From NCBI GenBank assembly GCA_003255025.1, contig QANY01011424.1, positions 468,862-532,861 of the forward strand: a DNA stretch of 64,000 bases, given 5' to 3'. The translations under genes were made by a program, and so were the position numbers. The notes beneath the pieces are model-generated. The model was not told the DNA's origin. It saw only the letters and a program-made list of their open reading frames with translations, and ran no database searches. Shown in pieces: positions 56,481 to 64,000 of this stretch (the first letter of the stretch is position 1; every line of letters starts with the position of its first letter). Source of the DNA: Datisca glomerata (lineage: Eukaryota > Streptophyta > Magnoliopsida > Cucurbitales > Datiscaceae).

Positions 56481-58172
56481 ACACTTAATAAATTCATCAA
56501 CACATAAAAAATCAATTCAGATTCTCTGTGAAAAACAACTCATTCATTAGTATCACTACATATGACTATTCTTTTTTCGTTGCAAATCCCTTTTTAAACA
56601 CTCTAAAAACACACTTCAAAATTACTTTTGTACATAACTACATAAATATTTTCACAAAGCATGATACACCCTTGCTACAGATATAACCTAATTTAAAACC
56701 TCCTGCTATTTTCTAACGTATATTTTCAGCTGCATCATTTTTACCCTCAGTATCAAGTTACGATGCATTTCTCATCTCTGATGTACTCTTCGTAGAGGCC
56801 ATTCCTTTTCTTCAAGCTCTCTTCGATCATATATATATATATATCCACTCACCATTGTTACAAATTATAATATATTTATAAAAAGAACCGTTTGGCCTAA
56901 AGGGCAAAAATCATAGTTGACTGTAATACAAACAACTTGAATAGCCATCAAGGAGCATATGTCAGCCAAAAGAAAGTTTATGCTAAACAATGTAAGCTTC
57001 TAACTTATCATCAAATACAAAAGAAATAAATTTATATATTAAGCATTAATATAGGACATGAAATTGATGGAAATGATTGATTCTACATAAAGAAATGGAG
57101 GGAGAGCTAAAATCAAAATAAATAAATAAAAACTAGACAAATTAAAATGAACCCAACATGGACTCAACATTCACCAACATATTCAGGACTTTTAATTGCC
57201 TTGATACCCCTGCTTTCAATATCATGTGAGACAACCAAAGCATAAATGATCAAATTTATGTAGAACTTTTTTGCCTTACATAGCAAAGAAATTAACCAAC
57301 ATATTCAGGACTTCAACCTAGATTTCTTAAAGAAATTAAATAGAATCTATTGCCTTACATAGCAAAATATAGTATACCACAAATGTGCATTACAACATTG
57401 AAGTTCACAACCTCTAAAACATGACACTTACCGGAACTTTCCAGATTCAAGATCAAGTTAAGTTCTTGCAAACCACTTTGAGAGTTTAGATTTGCATTGA
57501 TCGCCACTCTAAAATCACTATTCCTATGTTACTGACAACAAATATTTCATTTTTTAAAATAATAAAAATAGGAAGAAATTACAGGTTAAAACTTTACCCA
57601 AATGCTCATTCAGCCATCAAAACCCCATCTTCCACACATCCACCATTTATGTTAAACCGAAGAGAAAAACAATATGTAAGTCACAGAAGAAAGGAAAAAA
57701 AGAAAATACCCAAAACATGTTTTACAAATTACATCCCAAGTCAAATAAAGCATCTTAAACAAAATGCTCAAAACCCATATATCAATCTCGCTTATGGAAT
57801 TTCCCTTTTGATTCTCACAGCAAAACTATAGATCGGAGGAGGTGAGACTGATTTTGGGCTCTGGGTGCTTGGTCGAGGCAACGAGAACCTTCATGGTGCC
57901 GACAACTTCTTGGCGATGATAGTAACTTCTTGGCGACGACAGCAACTCTAGGGTGAACTCGCAGGGTCTGAGAATATTGAAGAAAGACAGAGAGAGGCTT
58001 TGCTTGACAAGGGGTTCCTAATGAAAAAACCCTAAGTCACATAGAGAGAGACACCTGGCAATATAGACAGCATGCGACAGAGAGAGCACCGAGGATGAAA
58101 GTAAAAAGAGCCGACGAAGAGAGAGCTGTGAATAAGAGAGAGAGAGCTAGACGAGTTTGGTGAGTTTAGGGA
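56481..58172. other. AT-rich spacer with short duplications; GC-richer right end
   Basis: ACCAACATATTCAGGACTT occurs at about 57172 and 57296, and TTGCCTTACATAGCAAA at about 57270 and 57349, marking an old duplication of about 100 bases. A (TA)n lies at 56828-56842. A 20-bp direct repeat (ACTTCTTGGCGAYGAYAGYA) is found at 57905-57944. Some GA-rich sequence (57980-58150) resembles a 5' UTR of a minus-strand gene or transposon, but no ORF supports it. Confidence 0.4.
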
Positions 58173-58380
58173 TCCCTCGAAGGAAGCTTAGGTGAAAATG
58201 AGATTTGCCAAAAATTTGGTAAAACTTCTCAAGGAAGCTTGGGGTGAAAATATAGTTTACAACAAATTTGATGAATCTTTCAAATGAAGATTAGGGTGAA
58301 AAGTAGATTTTTTAAAACTTTAGTGAAGCTTCTCAAGGAAGATTTGGGTAAAAATAAATTTTTAAAATTTTTGGTGAAGT
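58173..58380. repeat. Four tandem units of about 52 bp
   Basis: Each unit has TCTCAAGGAAG(C/A)TT, GGGTGAAAAT and a TTTGGTGAA end. Copies start near 58173, 58226, 58278 and 58330 and have drifted noticeably. Confidence 0.75.
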
Positions 58381-58486
58381 AACTTGCAACTTGTACCTCC
58401 GGTTGCAAAGCGATTTAATCCATAAAGCTGATCTAAAGACTGAGATTAACCTGGTCAGATCCTACGGTCATGATCAATCCCAGCAT

Positions 58487-58516
58487 CAATGCCGGAAAAA
58501 AAAATTCCCGGCATTG
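58487..58516. repeat. Short perfect inverted repeat
   Basis: CAATGCCGG (58487-58495) and CCGGCATTG (58508-58516) with a 12-base A-rich loop. It is followed by GAGAGGGTCCCTTGTGGTAAT, which may be the end of a DNA transposon, but no partner end was found. Confidence 0.7.
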
Positions 58517-58711
58517 GAGAGGGTCCCTTGTGGTAATATTTAATACAAAGCAATAGGATCATGATGAGATGGAAGCAGAACGAGTAAGAGTAGTTTAAAC
58601 CGTAAACTCCGTATCCTTTCTTTACTTTTCCGTTGTTGCTCTTTTACATTTTTCCCTTCTAAGTGTTAACTCATCTTAATTTCCTCTTGATATTTAACAT
58701 CGTACCATGAG

Positions 58712-59430
58712 ATGGAGCTTCAACACTTGCATGACCATCCTCTGTTCTTCGTCGAAGACTACTTAGAAGATTGGTGTGAGAGTCAAGTATTTTGCTCGGC
58801 ATGCGAGGATACACTAATATTTGGACTTATTCATAATTGCTCTGACTGCTACTTGTACCTTCGTAAATCATGCGCCGAGCTACCTCTCCAAAGGAATTAT
58901 CCTTTACATTCTCAACACCCTTTGTCTATCTTTGCAAGCTCACCTTATAATGAGGTGGCAAGGTCATGCATTTGTTTGGCGTGTCACCAAGTTTGCGAGA
59001 GCTTTGTTTACCATTGTCGTCATTATGAATCTGATCTCCATATCAAATGTGGTCTTTCAGATCTAAAAGCTAGTTCTATTAAGAGAATAGGAGATACAGA
59101 GAAATTCCTACACTTCAAATGACCATCCATTGATCCTCAATGAAGGGGAAGAAAGATTACTTTGCTCAGGTTGTGAGAGAGTCATTTCTGATCCTTTCTA
59201 TTAAGATTGCAATTAGTGTGCCTTTAGACTTCATAAATCTTGTGTTGAGATACCACTCATTCAGCACCTACCCTTCCATCCTCAACACATTTTCCGTTTA
59301 TCTTTCAGAATCTTTGGTAAATCTGTTCGTTGTTCCGTAATTTCAAAGGGTCTTTCTTACTTTTGTAACGCATGCAAGATTAAAATTTACATTCCATGCG
59401 TTCAGCTTAGTCTAGAAACAAGTTAGATAA
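58712..59430 (+). pseudogene. DC1-domain protein, N-terminal part only, frameshifted
   Basis: The frame opens with MELQHLHDHPLFF, a typical DC1 protein start, then units FCSACEDTLIFGLIHNCSDC, YLRKSCAELP, YPLHSQHPLSIF, CICLACHQVCESFVYHC and SDLHIKCGL, up to a stop at 59120-59122. After a frame shift the third unit continues: DHPLILNEGEERLLCSGC, ISDPFY, RLHKSCVEIPL and HLPFHPQHIFRLSF, with two further stops (at about 59204 and 59216). The gene ends in mid-unit near 59430, before a copia element. It would be a zinc-binding DC1 protein. It holds the N-terminal half whereas the DC1 pseudogene at 25253 holds a C-terminal half. Confidence 0.85.
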
Positions 59431-59639
59431 GAAAGGCAGATGGGGAGATGGTACATTTAAGCCATTGGTGCTCATTGACTTTAGAGGAAGATGTGCATCA
59501 TTGACTTTAGTGGATTTTTAAATATTTAAGTATTTGCATCATGCATCATACTTTCCTAAATGATTGAGTATTTATTTACACTGATTTATTTATTCTTTTC
59601 TGTAATCATGCTACTATCCCCACTCTTAATGATCTTAAA
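59431..59639 (+). other. Short AT-rich junction between DC1 remnant and copia body
   Basis: A doubled CATTGACTTTAG(A/T)G phrase (about 59475-59512). No LTR was found where a copia 5' LTR would be expected. Confidence 0.4.
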
Positions 59640-60777
59640 GGTGAACAAACTTACTGGTGAAAATTACGTGGATTGAAAACGTAATCTTAATATCGTGCTG
59701 ATGGTAGAAAAGCACAAGTTCTTGCTCACCACCCATTGTCCCCTTGAGCATATTACTGAATCGACTCAAGAGGAAAATGATGTTTATGCTTCTTGGTTGC
59801 GTCCTGTTGTCAGGTGTTACATCTTGGCTTCTGTTAGTAATATGTTGCAACAACATCATCAGAACATGGGAATTGCCGATGATATGATGTTGAACATCAC
59901 CTAAATGTTCAGAGATCAGAGTTGTCAAGACAAACAGGCTGCTGTGTGAAACTTCATGAACTGTTGGATGAAACCTGGAACTCTTGTCAGAGAACATATG
60001 ATGTTGATCATTAGTTATCTAAATGAGATGGAGATCATGGGTGCTGAGGTAGATGGCGAGACACAGGTTGATATGATCCTTGAGACTCTTCCTGACACTT
60101 TTGAGAATTCCAAACTTAATTATTCGATTAATAAGTTTAGGTACTCACTTCTTGAGCTGATAAAGGAAAGTCAAGCTGCTGAGACCTTATTTCTGAAGTG
60201 CAAGAGAAATATTAGAGATGAAAACTTTACTGAAAGTAACCCTTCCACATCTGACGTAAAAAATAAACACATGAGAGGTCCGAAGAAGGCTAAGAAGCAA
60301 AACTCGAAAGCTATAAAACGTAAGGGCACTGCAAAAGTGGACAAGTCAAAATACAAGTGTCATCATTATGGAGCCGCTGGCAATTGGAAATGCAACTACC
60401 TAGACTATCTCAAGGAGTTGAGATCTAAAGGTATAGTACTTATTACTGAGGCATGTTATGTGGTTGACCCTACTTTTTCATGGATTGTAGACTCTACAGC
60501 CACTAACCATATATGTTGCTCCCTGCAGGGGTTCATGGAAATCAGAAAGCTTGACGAGGGAGGGTTCATCTTCTGTTGGGGAAATGGAGCACCAGTATCG
60601 GTCGTATCTGTTGGAACTATTAAATTGTCATTCGATAACAGTTTTATGATTTTACGTGATGTTTATTATATCTCAATTTTTTGGAAGAACCTTCTTTCAG
60701 TAGCTAATTTCATTAAGCAAGGATTCAATTTAAATTTCATTGATAATGATATTGGTATTTTTAGAAATGATGCTTAA
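59640..60777 (+). pseudogene. Copia gag and protease
   Basis: Gag begins with LTGENYVDW and MVEKHKFLL, is interrupted by stops near 59902 and 59947, and continues open from 59956 to 60777 (273 codons). That stretch has the gag helix region (ILETLPDTFENSK), a Lys-rich segment, a knuckle CHHYGAAGNWKCNY in which the second Cys is Tyr, and the protease SWIVDSTATNHIC where D-S-G is D-S-T. It ends in the GAG-pre-integrase region. The substitutions in the zinc knuckle and in the active site show it is dead. Confidence 0.85.
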
Positions 60778-60899
60778 TTACTACTGCACGTCTGATAAAC
60801 TATCTGTTTTACGTAAAACTTATAGTTCCAATGATAAGTGACACTAAAGTGAATGTTGATTCACAAAGGGATAGTAAAAGATTGAAGTTTGACTCAACC

Positions 60900-62960
60900 T
60901 AACCTTTTGTTACACTTACGTCTTGGCCACATTAGCCTGGAGAGGATTAAAAGACTTGAAAATGATGGTCCATTGGAATCCTGATCATTAGTTATAAAAG
61001 GTAAAATGACCAAGAGACGCTTTTTAGCAAAGGGTGAAAGAGCCGTTCAATGTCTCGAACTCGTACATAGTGATGTATGTGGGCCATTGAATATCTAAGC
61101 AAGAGGAGGTTATGAATACTTTGTAACCTTCACTAATGACTACTCACATTTTGGTCATGTTTATATAATGCGCCAAAATTCTGAAACGCTTGAAAAGCTC
61201 AAAGAGTATAAGGCTATGGTTGATAAGCAATTAGAGAAACAAATCAAAACACTACGATCTGATCGTAGTGGAGAGTACTTGCTAGGATAGTTCAAAGACT
61301 TTCTTAAAGAATAAGGTATTCTTTCTTAGCTTACAGCATCCTGGCACTCCAGAATAAAATTGTGTATTAGAGAGAAGGAATCAGACTCTGATGGATATGA
61401 TTAGATCCATGATGAGTTACTCACCCTCCCAGATTCCTTCTAGGGATATGCCTTGAAAATAGCAGCATACATTCTGAACCAAGTTCCATCGAAGACGGTG
61501 CCTGGAACGCCATATGAAAGATGGAATGGATGAAAGTCATCGTTAACCACTTTAGAATATGATGGTGCCCAAAATGTTCTGAAAAAGAAGACAGGCAAGT
61601 TGGCTAGTTGATCAGAATTATGCATGTTTATAGGATATCACAAAGGAACGAAGGGGTATGTCTACATTTGTTAGCATGAATGAACATTTTCTCGAAAAAT
61701 ACTACATAGGAAGTGTGAAGCCGAGAAATACTCTTGCGCTCGAGAAATTATTGAGTGGGATGACACTGACTCCCCAATCAGGAACTATTTCTGATTCAAT
61801 AATGGAAGAACCATGGCTGGGGCCAGAGTCTATGGAGCCTCGACGTAGTGGGAGGGTTGTGAGACAGTCTGACATGTACATGTCTTATGAAGATGCCTTA
61901 AAAGTAGTCTCAGATAAGGATCATGATGAACTTTTTTCCTACTCACAGGCCATTTCTAGTCTTGAAGCTAACATGTGACAAGAAGCCATGAACGTTTAGA
62001 TACATTCGATATACTTAAATGGAGTCTGGAAATTATAGATCCTCCTAAAGGGATAAAACCTGTAGGGTGTAAATGGATCTGTAAGAAAAAGAGAGTTCTT
62101 GATGGAAATGTGGAGACATTCAAAGCTATGCTAGTAGCCACGGCTACACCAAAAAGAAGGTATAGACTATAAGGATACTTTCTCGCCGGTAGCCGTGCTT
62201 AAATCCATATGAATCCTTATGTCCATTATTTCTGCTCTCGATTATGAAATCTGGGAAATGGACGTCAAGACTATTTTTCTGAATGGCAATCTTGAAGAGC
62301 GCATATATATGGCTCAACCAAACGGGTTCATGGTGAATGGCCAAGACGACAAGGTTTACAAACTGCTGAAGTCCATTTATGGACTTAAGCAAGCGTCACC
62401 GTCGTAGAATATTAGATTCGACGAAACTGTCAAGAACTTTGGTTTTGAATAGTTAATGGATGAACCCTGTGTGTATAAGCTGATACACGAAGGGAAAATG
62501 GTTTTTCTAGTCTTGTACGTAGATGCTATTCTACTCATTGGGAATGATGTAGGGAAATTATCTGATGTTAAGATTTGGCTTGCAAAAGAATTTTGATAGG
62601 AAGGATTTTGGAGAAGCTGTCTTTGTCCTAGGTATTCAGATCTTTCGGGATCGAAGAACAGTCAATTGTCATTGTCTCAAGCATCTTATATTGATAAGGT
62701 GTTGGGTGGGTCCCTTCAGTATGCAATACTCCAACAAATGATATCTTCCTTTCAGGCATGGAGTCAGCCTCTCCAAGGAGCAGTCTCCCAAGACTCCTTA
62801 ACATTAGGAAGACATGAGAAAAGATTCTTTATGCCTTAACCATAGGAAGTCTCATGTATACGATGATTTTCATTATGCTAGACATTTGCTATATTATAGG
62901 TGTGTTGATTCATTTCTAATCTAATCCTGAAACCGAGTATTAAAATGTCATCAAGCATAT
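60900..62960 (+). pseudogene. Copia integrase and reverse transcriptase, active site mutated
   Basis: Pieces: LRLGHISLERIKRLENDG-like pre-integrase text (60905-60980); LELVHSDVCGPLNI and YEYFVTFTNDYSHFGHVY (about 61050-61160); LRSDRSGEYLL (61250-61285); AAYILNQVPSKTVPGTPYERW (about 61458-61525); linker (61658-61978) with EPRRSGRVVRQ; RT with GCKWICKKKR (61975-62172), WEMDVKTIFLNGNLEERIYM and VYKLLKSIYGLKQA (62219-62407). The polymerase box at about 62515-62535 reads YVDA where YVDD is required. Numerous stops and frameshifts. Confidence 0.87.
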
Positions 62961-63480
62961 CCTTTAGTAGCCATAGGAAGTCACTTTAAATGACTGTGTC
63001 AGGCCTGACATCGCTTGAAACACGCCACAACCAGCTGATGTGCTTATGCACAACATAGCAGGCAGGGCAATTGCCTTGCCTTCAATTTTAGTTATTTTTT
63101 ATTATTTAATTTCAAAATTTTAATTATATTTTTTATTAATTTAATTATTTTATTTAGTTAATTTTAGATTTGTTTGATATAAATTAAATTCTCATTTTAT
63201 GTTTATCGTAACTTTTAAAAAATATTTATTAATGATTGATAAATTGAATGGGTGCCAATCTATTTGAGATGTACTTAATTTATTATGATACAATTATAAA
63301 CAAATAACAAAAATTTGTAGGTTTCTACTTGTAAGTTGTAATTGCTGGTCGTCAGGCGCGTGCGTGGCGGAAGCGTGGAGGCACGAGGCTTTTTAAAAAT
63401 TTAAACTTTTAATAGAAATAATTATTTTAATAAAAGAAAACTTGTGCAACGCCACGATAATCAAATAAAATTTTTTATCG
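62961..63480. other. AT-rich spacer
   Basis: No coding signal. A GC-richer patch (GGCGCGTGCGTGGCGG, 63354-63369) precedes the minus-strand LTR copy and may belong to its downstream part. Confidence 0.4.
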
Positions 63481-63956
63481 AATACTCTTTTTTAATCAGT
63501 CGGGATCCATTATATATTTATAAGTTAAATCTACAACATACAATGTAATGATCATATATCTACTGTAATTGTGTACAAGTACAATGCCACATGGCACTGT
63601 AGTGTGTCGTGAGCTAGCATAGTGCCTCACGACACCATTGTAGTGCCATGTGACACTACAGTATTGCACACTCACTATTATAGTGCCACGTGGCACCATA
63701 GTAATGCAAGTCAATTTCTGATACTCCATCAGTGATTGATACGTGGCAATTACTACGAATTAAATATTTATTTTAATCAAATAATTATCTAGATATAAAT
63801 TGATTCAAAATTAACATATATGATTATCCCTATCAACTAACTTATCTTTTATTTCACAAATAACAGATTAGTTGACTTAAATTATTATCTAATAATAAAT
63901 TATCTAATTTCACAAATTAGATATTCTATCTCACTTATCGATAATAAAACAATCGA

Positions 63957-64000
<44 letters not shown>
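63480..64000 (-). repeat. LTR copy of the 37918-39410 family, minus orientation, running off the window
   Basis: The reverse complement of 63570-64000 matches 38990-39405. On the minus strand it continues past the palindrome cluster into TTATAAATATATAATGG (about 63531-63515), a promoter-like TATA region. The cluster at 63572-63700 holds GTGCCACGTGGCAC (63683-63696, a perfect palindrome with a CACGTG core) and related words (GTGCCACATGGCAC-like, GTGCCTCACGACAC, GTGCCATGTGACAC). The window ends in a (TA)n tract (63961-64000). Confidence 0.8.

Larger units (their letters stand above)
59640..62960 (+). mobile_element. Ty1/copia element body, no LTRs recognised
   Basis: Gag, protease, integrase and RT follow in order on the plus strand. 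Neither a TG-starting 5' LTR nor a purine tract with 3' LTR is visible: the left side meets the DC1 remnant and the right side fades after about 62960. It shares many words with the body at 34240-37890 and appears to be a relative of it (KGKMTKR, ELVHSDVCGP, EMDVKT(A/I)FLNG). Confidence 0.85.

Noticed and set aside
1..64000. tRNA, rRNA or organelle-derived sequence
   Set aside because: No cloverleaf with conserved arms, no rRNA blocks and no plastid or mitochondrial genes were recognised by eye; a tRNA scan was not possible here.

Overview
This window looks like plant nuclear DNA, most likely from a dicot: it is AT-rich, and most of it is decayed LTR retrotransposons of plant Ty3/gypsy and Ty1/copia type, together with a plant L1-type LINE, DC1-domain gene remnants and one spliced A-type cytochrome P450. 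I saw no rRNA or tRNA gene, operon, CRISPR array or bacterial signal. The species cannot be named from sequence alone. Ambiguous bases (7764-7765, 12427, 54788) lie in homopolymer or TA tracts and look like assembly joins.

Layout. 1-6248: 3' part of a plus-strand Ty3/gypsy element of Tat-like architecture (broken gag, dead protease, no reverse transcriptase, hairpin-repeat array, antisense ORF, polypurine tract, LTR). 6249-9182: remnant of a second plus-strand gypsy element whose antisense gene is a broken plant-mobile-domain (PMD) ORF, ending in a 1.05-kb LTR. 10131-12373 (minus): the only gene that looks intact, a three-exon P450 of 514 aa. 13408-13552: foldback (MITE-like) element. 14058-18200 (minus): copia element, interrupted in gag by an Ogre-like Ty3/gypsy element (18201-about 25255, minus), whose LTR is itself interrupted by a solo LTR of the same family (19030-21539, target duplication ATAAT). 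25253-26091: 5'-truncated, frameshifted DC1 gene. 26421-29120: LINE remnant. 29140-31939: copia LTR and integrase fragments and a CT tract. 31940-39410: copia element with mismatched LTRs. 39421-42376: tandem duplications, a foldback minisatellite and an LTR fragment. 42382-56039 (minus): an Ogre-like element complete from LTR to LTR (13,658 bp, target duplication TATAC) that has lost its reverse transcriptase and RNase H. 56045-58516: minisatellites. 58712-59430: second DC1 pseudogene (N-terminal part). 59640-62960: copia element with a mutated RT active site. 63480-64000: minus-strand copy of the LTR seen at 38990-39410.

How it fits together. The P450 is the only likely functional protein gene. 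The rest is nested insertion layered on a former DC1-gene neighbourhood. I did not find a clearly new biological system. The strongest unusual signals are (i) gypsy elements carrying antisense genes, one of them PMD; (ii) hairpin or palindrome arrays inside element UTRs and LTRs, several with bZIP/G-box-like cores; (iii) the Ogre-like element that kept ORF1, gag, protease, G-patch and integrase but lost RT-RNase H; and (iv) a foldback minisatellite at 40343-41190.
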